A stretch of 64,000 nt of DNA from Cladobotryum mycophilum (Eukaryota > Ascomycota > Sordariomycetes > Hypocreales > Hypocreaceae), in the NCBI GenBank assembly GCA_036429605.1, contig JAVFKD010000003.1, forward strand, positions 205,770 through 269,769, written 5' to 3'. The notes under the pieces were generated by a model, which worked only from the letters and a program-made list of their open reading frames with translations, was not told the origin of the DNA and did no database searches. This document shows positions 1 to 12,634 of the stretch, piece by piece. A program made the position numbers and the translations under genes. Every line of letters starts with the position of its first letter. Position 1 is the first letter of the stretch.

Positions 1-1246
1 CAAAAAGGCGATCATAAACTTAAAGTAAGATGATCAATTGTGGTAGATGGCTAGTTACCGAATAATGGTTCAAGTGTTTGCATATGAGCAATTAAGATTC
101 CCATAACGCTCGGCAAGATGATCATGACTTACGCAGTCTTAACTGCATTTAACACTTGCAGCGTATTTAGTCTATTTTCAGTTGGCGACAGTCGAATCCT
201 GCGTAATGCCATTATGCTCCCGGGCAAATTTGTAAGGGCATACCACCTACTTGCCTGATCGTATCGTGGATGAATATTTATGAGCACACCTTCCCACGAC
301 ATACCCGCGGCTATGACTACAATCCCCGAAAGACTCGTCGTTTGCTTTGGTTAAGCTTCTGGGAATAGAAACCCAGCCGTAGGATTTGTATTTAAACATG
401 CCAGCTACTTTATCCCATTAATAGCCGGTTGACACGCCGTCCTGTTTTAGTACGATTTATAAAAACAGACCCTGAATAATGATACAGATCCACGAATACT
501 AGCAGAAGATATAAATGGGGCGGCTACAACGATGCAGGATAACAGTTTTACCACTTTAGTTATAAATGCCTACTTGACTCTCAAGTAGAAGGCTATGATT
601 TGTTAGTATTTAAGGAATGCATCATAAAGCCAAGGGCACTCTGTATAAAATATGGCATGTCAAGATGTTCTCTACCAATATTGTCAGTCCTCCTAGCAGG
701 GCTGAGATTTATCGGTTTCATATGAAGATTTAACATCATGTTCATGGATATATTACCCAATGGTTTGGCCGAACACTAGAAAATTTAGTTCCATCCTTTA
801 TAAGAGCACAGTAGAAAATTGCTGGCCGAGTCCCAGCAGAGAAAATAAGGAACTGTCTCAAAAGTTATGCACTCTCTTGCAAATTGTTATCGTATGTATC
901 AAGATACTAATGAATAATAGCTTTTGCTGACAAAATTATTATCTTGATTATGAGCTTTAGGCATCATGCGCCTATTTTAGCGATTTTTGTGTTCATAAAT
1001 CCTCACTTACAAAACGTAGTATATAAAAATGTCGCCAGAATCTCTTTTTGCCAAAACCCCTTCAAAAACAGCACCACGCGCTTCATTGTCAGAAAATAAA
1101 AATCGAAATGCTATCAAATGTTTCTGTATTATAATCGGTTTCATAAAGCGCATAAAGGTGAATGCTACTAATATTTAGATCTTACTATTAATTATTCTGT
1201 CATACTTAAACAAAGCGGCGGACACAGAACTACCTGTTACCGGGTA
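1..1246. other. Gene-free region
   Basis: I see no open frame of useful length, RNA gene or recognisable domain on either strand. Base composition is moderately A+T-rich without the extreme bias of the element that follows. It ends at the TA dinucleotide that flanks the pogo-like element. Confidence 0.6.
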
Positions 1247-3102
1247 AGTCAGACCACCTAGGTCCCGACTACCCCCACTTTCCGGCCACCTTAAAACACT
1301 ATATATTACAAGGAATGCAGTGGAATTATATAAACATAATAGTATCATAACTGTTTTTTTTAGTGTTTTTTTTTATTTTAAATAAAATTTATAATATAAG
1401 TCTTACTAACTATATAAAAAAATTAATTTTATAACCCGGTTTAGTACTAATAGCTTTTTATAATGTTTTTTTATTATAAGAATATTCTTAATTCTAATAA
1501 ATTAATTATTTAAGTTTTCTATGACTTTTTGCCTTTTTTAAGGTCGGTAAATATAAATAAGATACTCTAGTTCTTTGATTTTAATATTAGCTTTGGTTAG
1601 TTTAGTACTTTATTAGTCTAGACCTTTATTAATTTTCTTAAATAATAGCCGGATTATAGGGTTATTTAAGTAAAATAGATCTATAAGGCTATAAAGCTAT
1701 TAGAATCTTGTTAAGATAATAAAAATAATTATCTTAGATTTCTTATTTTTTTAGGCTTTTAATAATATTAATTTTAGTGTTTTTAGAATTTAGGTTTAGT
1801 TTTTTTAGTTTTTAAAAAGAAAATAGTTTAATAAAAGTTTAATTAGGTTAACTGGCTATAATCTAGAGCTAAAGAATCTGTTTTTAATATTTTTTAATAT
1901 TAGAGTTATTAAATAAATTATATAATAATAATATAAGAATGTTATTTTATTTATAAGTAAGGAATTAAAGGTATTTAAGTATTTTTTTATAGTTTTATAA
2001 TAAATTAAAATAATAGATAAAAAATAAAAATATTAAAAGATTAAAGAATATAAAATATATATAAAAATAAAAATAAAATATATATATTATTTTTATAGTA
2101 TTTATATATAAAATTATTAATTATATAATTCCTATAATTATTAATAATTAAAAAAAACTCTTAGATTTAATTTATTTTTTATTTAAAAGATAAAAACTTT
2201 TTATAATTAAACTATAGTTATTTTATTGTTTATTTAGCTTTTAGAAGTTATAATAAATTATTAATTTATTAAAAAACTTATTTTATTAAAGAATTGTTAT
2301 TATTAAATAGTCTGGCTTTTAAAAATAATTAATAGACTAAAAGCTTAATTTATTATTAAAATATATTTAATAATTATAGTTTAATAATATATTCTAGGTT
2401 ATTTTTTTATTATTTAATAAACTAATAAACTATTAAAAACTAGACTATTAGTTTTTTAGTCTTTTAAAATCTTAATTTTATTTATATTATATTAATTTTC
2501 TAAGAGGATATTTTTAATTAATAATAACTTTAGTAAATAAAAAAATTCTTAATAATCTTAGTTATAGCCCTATTAATATATATAAAATTTATTTATTTAT
2601 TTTTAATAGTTTTAATTTTTAGATTTTTAATTAAAAAACTAATTAATTATTATTTTTTAAGTAATTATTAATTACTATTAGCTTTAATAATCTAGGTTAT
2701 AAATTCTTTAAGTTTCTTATATATTAGTAATAGCTTTAAAAAGGCTTAATTAAGAATTTATTTATAAAAGTATATTTCTTATTTTTTAAAAAACTTTTAA
2801 AAGTATTTTATAATAACTATTTTTATTATTAAACCTTTTATTTAGTTTAAAAGAATTATTTTAAGGACTTTTTATTTAAGGTAAGTCTTATATAGAAATA
2901 AGCTATCTAGAATAGTCTATATAATATATTTAATATTATTTTTAGTATAATAAGATATAAGAATTCTAAAAATCTAATTATCTTTTTGATATAATAAAAA
3001 TTAGTAGAGAAAATGCAGTTAGAATAATATAGGTTATAAGGTGGTTAGATGTAAATTAGGTGGCCGGAAAGTGGGGGTGGTCGGGACCTAGGTGGTCTGA
3101 CT
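1247..3102. mobile_element. RIP-degraded Fot1/pogo-like DNA transposon
   Basis: Two 45-bp terminal inverted repeats (1247-1291 and 3058-3102) begin AGTCAGACCACCTAGG and differ at one position, a C/T difference. Each end abuts TA (1245-1246 and 3103-3104), the target duplication expected of Tc1/mariner/pogo elements. The 1856-bp length and the AGTC start fit fungal Fot1-like pogo elements. Between the repeats the DNA is extremely A+T-rich with dense TpA and has no surviving reading frame, as expected after repeat-induced point mutation. Transposase identity is therefore inferred from ends, size and target site only. Confidence 0.85.
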
Positions 3103-3104
3103 TA

Positions 3105-4133
3105 ACACAATTGTACGATGTGATAAGTTTCACTGATATCGGCATGCTTTACAGGCGTTACGCATTCATGGATCATTTAGAATTCTGTAATTAAATATCC
3201 AATTATAGCGATCTAGAATTTGGTGGAATCCATGAATATATTTTATTTTATTTTATTTTAAATTAGGTAGCCCTGCATTTCACTCGCCTAGATAGTCGTC
3301 GCATGATAGACGGTTGACGATTGCCATGGTTTGTATGGGCATTCATGGGGGCACACCACATTTCACCGGCGATGATAAAGAGCTATAGTATTGTGAGAAC
3401 TGCTGGATTAGACCTCAAACAAAATGAATTCGTAACACTGCAATCCCCTAGGATTTCAATAAAATATTTCTGCTGGCTGAATGGGTCATTTATGTGTTAT
3501 GGAAGAGGAGGAGGAGGAGGTGGTGGTGTGTGTGTGTGGAGAATGATAGGAGGATGATAGATTGTTGAGTGGGGAGATACTGTAAATGGCGAATAGCAAG
3601 GCAAGAATCAGATCCTACACGCAGCTCAGGTGGCTATGTGATTGAACGAATGGACACCGAAGCCTTATAACTCACAAAAATGGATGATGGATTCCAAGCT
3701 CGCTTAATGTATCCAACCGGAGTATCGCACTTGTCGGCCACTTCCTTCCTGGGTTGAAGGATATGCCATCGTGACTCTTGAGATATTAATATATTCAGGC
3801 TGTGAATACCAACCATATATTTTGCCTGCTTCGGTGACTGTAAAGGATGCAACGGATTTTTAAACGATGGCATCCAGCTGGCACACCAGATCCTACGGGC
3901 GTGGAACCAATATTTGCCATTGTAGGAAACTCGTCTCCAGTGTGTAGCACAATGATGATTGAAGACACAGCCGCACAAGGCTCGAAGACTGTCAAAATAT
4001 ATGATGTAGCTAAGGGCCTGCTAATTTGAATGAAGAAAATAGTTGGCTGTAACCCTTGGATTAGCGGGTTAGTTATCGTATAAACTCTTACAAGCTTCTT
4101 GCGCACTCCCTCACGTTCGCGCCCCAATCAGAG
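3105..4133. other. Intergenic region
   Basis: No supported gene. It contains a short TTTTA-type repeat around 3238-3262 and a GGA/GT-rich microsatellite around 3505-3540. The latter creates a spurious Gly/Val-rich frame. The 3' part is the presumed promoter of the asparagine synthetase gene. Confidence 0.55.
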
Positions 4134-6561
4134 ATGTGTGGTATCGTCGCCACTTGTCATTGCCCACGGGCTACCATTCCGGATATTAAAGGACATGAAA
4201 GGAATAACGAACTGGAATCTGCGAACGAGCATCTCAACGGTGAACCTCATGGTAGACTCTTTGGTATTAAGGCTAAGGTGTACAAGAATATTAGGGGTGC
4301 ATCTAAGATTGGCCGTTTGATCAGCAGATTAACGCATCGACGCTCCAAGACCGTGGATCTAGAAACGACTATGGTTGATGGTAAACATGATGAATTAGTC
4401 GATAGTCTAAAAGCAGCTATTGGCGCACTCAAGCACCGTGGACCAGATGGAGTAGGCGTCTGGGTAAGCCAAGATGGCCGTGTGGGTTTGGCTCATTGCC
4501 GCCTTTCTATCAACGATCTGTCGCCGAGCGGTTCCCAGCCTTTACACAGCGATGATGGCGCCATACATGCGATTGTGAATGGCGAAATATATGACCATGA
4601 TCGTTTGCGCGAAGTTTGCACAACCCAACACGGCTATCGGTTCAAGGGCACCTCTGACAGCGAGATTGTTGTAGCTCTGTACAAGATTTATGGAGCGCCG
4701 GCATTCCTTCAGCATCTCCGTGGCGAATTTGCATTTGTCATATTTGATGAAAGGGAGGGCAATCGGCGAGTCATTGCCGGCCGAGACCGATTCGGTATCA
4801 AACCCCTCGTGTGGACTGTGTTTGGGGACAAGATCATCTTCGCAGCCGAGGCCAAGGCGTTCCTTGCTCTAGGCTGGAAACCAGAGTGGAATGTTCATGC
4901 CATTACTGATGGTGGCTGGATGCTGGATGACAGGACTGTCTTTCAAGGCGTGAGAAAGTTAATGCCTGGTCATTGGATGGAGGTCACCGACGAGAGTGGG
5001 GTGCATATTCGCAAGTACTGGGATGCTGAATATCCTGACAAAGTCAGAACATCTCTCTCTTCCTGGATAATGAGTCCTGGGACCCTGCTGATCTTGTGCG
5101 ATACAGACTAAGCCCGATTCACGAACAACTGAAGAAATGGTACTCGGTGTGCGGCATCGACTTACCGAGGCAATCCGTCTCAGAATGCAGGCAGATGTTC
5201 CGGTTGGAATCTACCTTTCTGGTGGCATTGACTCGTCAGTTATTGCTGGGATTGCGACTCAGCTAGCAAGAGAAGATAGGGTCAAGATTGGAAACAAGCA
5301 GACTACTCAGGTCGTCTGTTTCAGCGTTCAGTTCCCTCGCGAATCAGGCTTCGATGAATCCGGTAAGTGTTTTCTCGCAAAGCAATACTTCACATACTCA
5401 CTGTTGAGGGTAGATATTGCCGACAGAACAGCAAAATCGCTTGGGGCCAACATCATCAAGGTAGTCGTGGATGAGGAGAGGCTCGCAAAAGATTTTGTTA
5501 ATGCAGTCCACCATTGTGAGCATCATGTATGTGACCTCAATGCTGTGGCCAAATTCACATTGTCCACTCTGGCACGCGAGCATGGTATCAAGGTCGTCTT
5601 GACTGGAGAAGGTTCGGATGAACACTTTGCTGGATATCCCATTTTCCCCGCCGAATTCCTTCGCGAACCGGACTTGGGGATGCCTGAGTCCACCTTGGCT
5701 CAGAATCATGAGCTACGAATGAACTTACAAAAGTCGGCCAGTGCATTGATCAAGGCTGCACTGCATTCATCGTCTACTATGGAGGATGACGACAGGTCTA
5801 GCGATGTCATTCAGGATAATGATGAGAACACTATCCCAAAGCTTTTGCTGACCTGGCATCCAACCAAACATGTCTTCAAGGACTGGGTTCAGAATCAGTA
5901 CAATGGCAAATGGAACATGGTTGAAACAGTCTGGGCTAGCTACTCTACCGAAGTACGAAAAGATATGCGGGAAAAGTGGCATCCTGCACATACGGCCATG
6001 TATATGTGGAATAAGAGCACGCTCCTCAACGTGATTCTCTCATCCCTCGGCGACCGTGCTGAAATGGCACATGGTGTTGAGGGACGCACACCTTTTCTTG
6101 ACCACGAATTGACCGAGTATGTCAATTCACTACCACCGAGCACAAAACTCAAGTATGCACCTCAGGAAGAGCATAGCTCTAATCAAGTGAGTGGTCATCA
6201 AAAGCTGGTAGGCTCACCTTTGCAATACATTACAGAGAAATGGATTCTACGAGAAGCAGCGAAACCATTCATTACTGAGGAGCTATACAATCGAAGAAAG
6301 GTTCCATTCCTGGCCCCCGTTACCTGGCCAAAACACGGTCCGCTGCAGAATATGTTCAAGGAACTTTTGACCCAAGAAGCGGTTGAGAATTTGGGATTTG
6401 TCAACTATGAGGTGATCGAGCGAGCCTTGGATAAGGCGTTTGGAGAGAAGGGTGATCCAGCGTCATTCCGCATGTTATGCTACACCGGCAGCTGGGTCGC
6501 ATTGGCGGGGAGATTTGGCGTTACAAGCGCCTCTTTTGAGGATTCAAGTTGGACATGTTAA
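4134..6561 (+). CDS. Asparagine synthetase (glutamine-hydrolysing), fungal AsnB type
   Basis: Predicted to make asparagine from aspartate, ATP and glutamine. The product begins MCGI, which puts the class-II amidotransferase Cys at position 2 after Met removal. The glutaminase domain shows HRGPDG, CRLSIND and VNGEIYDHD. The synthetase domain has the pyrophosphate loop YLSGGIDSS, then GEGSDEHFAGY and EGRTPFLD. I place two introns: 5043-5112 (70 nt, phase 0, joining EYPDK to the family segment RTTEEMV) and 5363-5413 (51 nt, GTAAGT donor, joining FDES to DIADRT). The product is then about 768 aa. A GTGAGT at 6187 could mark a third intron, but reading through keeps TEKWILREA intact, so I left it as coding. 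About 80 residues are inserted between the N-terminal MCGI and the first glutaminase block, longer than in canonical enzymes. The gene looks intact. Confidence 0.92.
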
Positions 6562-7160
6562 GATGCAAAAACCTGGCCAAATCATTGATACTGTTGTTGG
6601 GAGAAATTGTATCAGCTCCAGCGGTTGGTGAGCGGTAGCCCTTGTCTTTTCCTCACATGGCTACTACTACCACGGTCCTAAAATACACGGGACGTGTACA
6701 CGGAGCTGGGCGGCATCGTTCAACACAAATGTGAAGGATGCTGATACCGTCGGCATTGTAATTCTGTTAGATATAGCGCCTCGAGGTTAATGAGATCATC
6801 CGCAAATTCAAGTTGAAAAAACCCTGCAGGGCACGAGGTCCTGGAGTAAATGCCGTCGGGTTTTAATGTCATGTTTTGTACCTGCTGGAATCATGAGAAA
6901 TGCCCCGCAGGTTATTATTGCTATTATACCTAGGCAACCTAGATCCATGCCTCATTGCTACCTCCCCGCAAACTTTTAGAGGCTGGACTGTTAAGACCCC
7001 GCAGAAATGGAAAGTGATTGATTCAGTGTCATATTTTGTCAACGCTTGTTCGGCTATTTAAGATGTCAAGAAAGCCCACATCAATGGTAGCGTTGATGGA
7101 TGGGAGAAGTGTCAGTCACTGCTCTCATGATCTGGATGTTGAGTGAGAAAATAGACACTC
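6562..7160. other. Intergenic region
   Basis: About 600 bp between the asparagine synthetase stop and the GH95 start. I see no gene, repeat or clear regulatory motif. Confidence 0.5.
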
Positions 7161-9739
7161 ATGATGTGGAATGCCAATATCCTGGTTTTGGCTTCCTGCG
7201 CCTTGTGCGTGGGGGCTAAACGCCTGTGGGCTACACAGCCAGCAGACCCGAACAACATTATTATGACGGCATACCCTATTGGAAATGGCAAACTTGGAGG
7301 TCAAGAAGTGATGCCACCATTCGCAGCACAATTACTAACATGAATTACAGCACTTCCTCTTGGGACGGTGGGCCAAGATATTGTAGTCTTGAACGAGCAC
7401 AGTCTTTGGTCTGGTGGACCATTCCAGAGCCGAGTATGTATACCAGTCAGTCTAATTACCGTGTTGTTGCTTGAGGGCTCATGATATGGATTGCAGGATT
7501 ACAGTGGTGGCAACCCAGCATCTCCAGTCTACAGCGCCCTTCCGGGCATCCGTGAAACGATCTGGAACACGCAAATAAACAACAGCAAGTATTACATCAG
7601 CTCATGCATCTCTGCTTCTAACACTATGAGTAGATATCAGTGCTCTGTATGGCGATCCAAAGAATTACTTTTACGGAAATTACGAAACTTTGGGGAACCT
7701 TACTGTCAAGATTGATGGAGTGACAAAGTACTCGGCATTTGCACGCACACTGGACCTTGACACTGCCATTCACCAGACTGCATTTCAGGCCAATGGAGCC
7801 AATTTTACAGCGCAAGTTCAATCTCTGCACGTCTTTGCGCACCGTCTAACACTTCTTCAGCACAACATTTTGTTCGTTCCCAGATCAAGTTTGTGTTTAC
7901 AACCTTCAATCCACCAAGTCACTTCCAGCTGTGACCATTGGGCTAGAGGACCATCTACGGACCAGTCCCGCGACAAAGTCCTCCTGTGATGGCGACGGAA
8001 TTCGCTTGCGTGGCCAGACGCAGGAGGACATTGGCATGATTTTCGATGCTCGTGTCAAGGCTCTGAATCCACCAGGAGGCACTGTATGCACATCATCGGG
8101 CAGCCTGGCCATTCCATCAGGCAAAACGAATCAAGTTACTCTGGTGTTCGCTGCCGGCACAAACTACGATCAAAAGAAGGGAAACGCTGCCAATAGTTAC
8201 TCTTTCAAGGGAGAAGACCCTGCGTCGACCGTATTGTCCACGATCCACACAGCCGGCAAGAGAAAGTACGAGCAAATGTACAACTCTCATGTCCAAGATC
8301 ATGGCGCCTTATCTAGCCAATTCTCTCTAGACCTGCCAGACCCGAAGAACTCGGCGAATGTTCCGACTGCAACTCTGATAGCAGGATACAAATTTGAGGT
8401 TGGAAACCCATTTATTGAGTCTCTTCTTTTTGACTATGGCCGCTATCTTTTCATTGCATCTTGCCGTCCGGGCTCTCTGCCCCCCAATCTGCAGGGCATC
8501 TGGGCAGAGGCCTTGTCTCCAGCCTGGAGTGCTGACTATCACGTCGACGTCAATGTGCAAATGAACCATTGGCATACGGAACAAACTGGGCTTGGTGGCA
8601 TTCAAGACCCGCTCTGGGATTTCATGGTTGACACTTGGGTGCCGCGCGGAACAGAGAGCGCTGCATTGTTATATGATGCGCCCGGATTTGTTGGTTTCAG
8701 CAATCTCAATACATTTGGCTTCACTGGTCAAATGAATGACGCAGTTTGGTCCAACTATCCAGCATCTGCTGCCTGGATGATGAAGAATGTTTGGGATCGC
8801 TATGATTATGGGAGGAACGAGAGCTGGTATCGAACAGTCGGATATCCAATGTTAAAATCAGTTGCTGAATATTGGATTCATGAAATGGTTCCGGATTTAT
8901 ACTCAAAAGACGGTACACTGGTTGCAGCTCCGTGTAATTCACCAGAACATGGATGGACTACCTTTGGTTGCACGCATTACCAACAAGTAGTATGGGAGGT
9001 TTTTGACCACGTCATCACGGGCTGGGAAGCCTCTGGTGATTCCAACATAACCTTCCTCAACAAGGTCAAGGACACTCAGGCAAAATTATCGCCTGGTATC
9101 ATTATCGGTTGGTACGGTCAAATCCAAGAATGGAAAATCGGGTGGGACCAGCCCAATGATGAGCATCGCCATCTCTCAATGTTGAGTGGCTGGTACCCCG
9201 GCTACAGCATTGGCACAAATATGTGGAATAAAACTGTTACCGACGCTGTCAATGTTACCCTCACTGCTCGAGGGAATGGCACAGCAGACTCTAATACTGG
9301 CTGGGAAAAGGTTTGGCGTGTCGCTTGCTGGGCGCAACTCAACAATACGGATGTTGCTTATTCGTATCTCAAATACGCCACGAAAATTAACTATGCACAA
9401 AATGGGTTCTCCGTATACACCACTGGAGGTTGGCCTTATGAGCTCGCAGCGCCGTTCCAAATTGATGCAAATTTTGGCTACACAGCTGCGATGCTGGCAA
9501 TGCTTGTCACTGACTTACCAATACCTGCCGCATCACACGAGATCCACACTGTTATCCTGGGACCAGCAATTCCACAAGAGTGGGCAAATGGATCCGTAAA
9601 GGGCTTGCGCCTAAGAGGTGGCGGGTCAGTGGACTTTACCTGGGATAAGAAAGGCCTGGTGACCAACGCGGTGCTTCATAATCATAACGAAGCAATCAAG
9701 ATTGTGGATGTAAAGGGCAACGTCCTTGTTCAGAAATAG
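7161..9739 (+). CDS. Secreted glycoside hydrolase family 95 (alpha-L-fucosidase-like), frame uncertain
   Basis: GH95 enzymes release fucose or related sugars from glycans. A signal peptide (MMWNANILVLASCALCVGA) precedes RLWATQPA and the family block TAYPIGNGKLG. Intron 7300-7350 has an ACTAAC branch point and joins to LPLGTVGQDIVVLNEHSLWSGGPF. Intron 7434-7496 joins to DYSGGNP. The C-terminal 602 codons form one long open frame with NVQMNHW, the CNSPEHG glutamate block and QIDANFG, which match the catalytic regions of the family. Two junctions, near 7589-7635 (before ISALYGDP) and near 7816-7868 (before CSFPDQVC), do not join in frame with the obvious GT/AG sites. Each is off by one base. Either splicing differs from my model or the gene carries two small indels. 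Its neighbour at 15.7 kb, also a glycosidase gene, is a clear pseudogene. Confidence 0.8.
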
Positions 9740-10357
9740 CCGGTTAAAATATATTTTGATGTGTAAGCGCATGGGTATTACTGAACTTGGCAACTACCGG
9801 CACATTGACACTGGGGTTAAGCTTAAGCCCCCTGCTCAGCTGTTGGTTGATGCTATCCAACTCCACTCCTGCACGGAGAATCTCCAGCTACCTTTTAACG
9901 GCGGAATACCTCCACATATCAAGGCCTTCAATCATTGTTAATTCCGAAGTGAAGATAACACAAAATGACATAACTGTAACTGAAGACCAACTGTAGGAAT
10001 CGTCCGTGTTGTGCTCACGCTGCAAATCGCCACTCACTTCAAGGAGACAGAAGTTTCATCCTACAAGCCTTTCGAGTTTCATGATGGGTGTCGGTTGTTC
10101 TTCGCCGCAGGAGAAAGATTTACGCCTCGTATCAATACTCCAAGGGGATACTGCCGGCAAATTGTCCGTAAAATAACGCGTCTCAATATTACCTCCATAG
10201 TGAAGTTGAGCTATAAAAGCATCATTCCACTAAATTAATTCATGAAAAAAAAATTATTATCAAACAGCTTTTACTCTTCTTTCACATCTTGATACACTTT
10301 TCAGTTTGCGACTGGCTCGCAACTCAAGTAACTACCTACACTCGCCTCATAGTCACT
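9740..10357. other. Intergenic region / P450 promoter
   Basis: No gene seen. The P450 frame is open upstream to an ATG at 10289, but the ATG at 10358 places a typical N-terminal anchor correctly and is preferred. Confidence 0.5.
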
Positions 10358-12046
10358 ATGGAGAGTTGTTTATATCGAACCATGAACTTGGCAACTCAAC
10401 TGAGCGAACCCACGCCGAAAGAAATGGTATTTACAAGCATTGCCTTGATCTTTTATTTGGCGTTGGCGAAATGGATTTATGCTACGGTCTCTCGTCAGAC
10501 CAAGTCTGATTTAACCCCTGAATTCGGCTCATGGTTCAACCTACGGGACATCACTGAAGACGTAGGTATACACAATGATGCACGTAGAGGCATGGATGAA
10601 GGCTACGACAAGGTGAGCACGAAAAGCCTAGCACTGCTTTCAGATTATTAACCATGATAGTTCTCCAAAAATGGAAAGCCGTTTTGGATGAAGAATTGGC
10701 CCTTGAAGTCAGATCTGATGATGCCCATCAATGAAATACGCCGCCTGATGAAAGAGCCAGACAGCGTCCTCAGTTTATCCACAGTTATTGAGGACAGCTT
10801 TTCGACACAGTACACCTTGCCTTTTGCAGAACATCCAACTCAGGAGACTGTGGTTCGCAAGTATCTTACCAAGAAACTTCCAGAACTCACTGCCGATATT
10901 ATGGACGAGATTGAAGCATCACTAGCAGAGATTTGGGGCACTGATACGGCCAACTTTAGAGATGTTCCCATTCTCGGGACTGTGGAGAAGATTCTCGCTC
11001 GCTCTAATAATCGGGTCTTTGTCGGCCAACCTCTTTGTCGAAATAATGACTATCTCAAGGTGGCCGCCAAGTTCTCCAACGACGTTGCCTTCTTCGGGAC
11101 AATAATTAGCCTCCTTCCTCGGATACTAAAGCCTGTTCTTGGAAGATTATTGGCAATTCCCAACATGATTCATTATAAAAGAGCAGCAAAGTACCTGCAG
11201 CCTCACATTCGTCAACGCTTTCTCGAGTTTCAGGAAAAGGGTTCTACCAATAATGACTTCGTAACTTGGGCCATCGAAGATGCTATTAAGAATGGCGACA
11301 AACAAAAGCTCTCACCCGAAGTCATCTCAACTCGCATAATCACTGTCAACTTTGCCTCTATTCACAGCTCTTCCTTTACTACCACCAATGCCCTGCTCGA
11401 TATTTTATCATCTCCTCCCGCACCAGATGGGACATTGCTCCTTGATACCCTTCGTGATGAGGTGATGAGAATTTACACCGAGGAGAGGAGTCAATGGACC
11501 AAGACAGGTGTCGACAGAATGGTCCGTGTCGACAGTGCAGTTAAAGAAAGCATGCGCTACTCGGGCATTCTTTACAGAGGCGTTGTGCGAAAAGTCATGG
11601 ACCCATCAGGATATCAAGCAACCAAGGATCTTCTTATCCCACCTGGAACAAACATTAGTGTCGCGGCCTGGTCCATTCATCACGATGCAAGCTTTTACGA
11701 AAATCCGCATGAATACGATGCACTGCGATTCTCGAGACCACGAGAGGATATCGCACAGAAAACCCAGAGCGGAGTCATTACAGAGAAAAACATAGAAAAT
11801 GCCATTGCAGTGGACAAAGTAAACTCTCTGTCTACTACTTCAGAGACTTTTCTAGCCTGGGGCCATGGTAGAAAGTCTTGTCCCGGACGATACTTTGCGA
11901 CGGATGTAATGAGACTGGTGATTGCTTCCATGGTCAAAGATTATGAGATTGAACCCCTTCTGGTCAGACCAAAGAACAAATGGATTATGGATACTATTCT
12001 CCCTCCCGGAGGAGCAATGCTTCGAATCCGCCGACGACAGCATTGA
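10358..12046 (+). CDS. Cytochrome P450 monooxygenase
   Basis: A haem-thiolate monooxygenase, probably ER-anchored by the hydrophobic stretch EMVFTSIALIFYLALAKWIY. One intron, 10613-10660 (48 nt), removes a stop and joins EGYDK to FSKNGKPF, giving about 546 aa. The haem loop is FLAWGHGRKSCPGRYFA, where Cys is the axial ligand. The K-helix ExxR is ESMR in AVKESMRYS, and the PERF-like segment is LRFSRPRE. The I-helix region NFASIHSSSFTTT resembles fungal P450s of the ent-kaurene-oxidase-like group rather than the usual AGxxT. Substrate cannot be told from sequence. It lies between a glycosidase and a lectin gene, about 8 kb from the UstYa pair, too far to assign it to that locus. No damage seen. 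Confidence 0.9.
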
Positions 12047-12634
12047 TAGATGATGACGCCCTGAGCATTTCAGCGTGGCACCGAGGCTGGTAGGTCTTGC
12101 ATCCTGGGATAAGCACTAGGCAGAGGTTTTGGCTAGCGCAACGCACCCGAAACGGCTCGTTTTAAAGGGGAGCACTGATTCGCAAGTATAGGTTGGCATT
12201 TTCTGTTGGGAAAATCGTACAAGTTGTCGGGAAAAGACCCAACGAATTCATACATCATCAATAAGATACATGTATCCGGATAGAATGAGAATGAAACCGT
12301 TATAGATATTTAAATTGATACAATAAAACATGAAAGTAGCGTGGGTTAGTGTACGCGTACTATTTATATGTATATAAGACGCCACTTTATGGGTTGACAG
12401 GGGATACACACCATTCAGGAGAGAGTCCTACGCCAACGCCCTCGCCCTTAGATGTGCAGCCACGTGGAAACATGCGTTGAAATCACTCTGCTCTTAACCT
12501 GTCTATTCCCAGCTTGATATCTTCCATTGTTTATTCAAAATGTGTGTAGTAAAAACGAGGCCTCTCACCTTACGACCAAAACTTGGCCCTCAATCTTTGA
12601 GCAGCAGCGCAGGCTGAAGAGAAGCTTAAGAGCA
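12047..12634. other. Intergenic region
   Basis: Nothing recognised. An in-frame upstream ATG at 12527 could extend the lectin protein by 36 residues, but that extension has no family-like features. Confidence 0.45.

Noticed and set aside
3321..3557. 78-codon frame with a Gly/Val-rich end
   Set aside because: It is produced by a GGA/GT microsatellite and has no domain or upstream context.
6187..6237. Third intron in asparagine synthetase (GTGAGT)
   Set aside because: Splicing would delete TE from the TEKWILREA block; reading through fits the family better.
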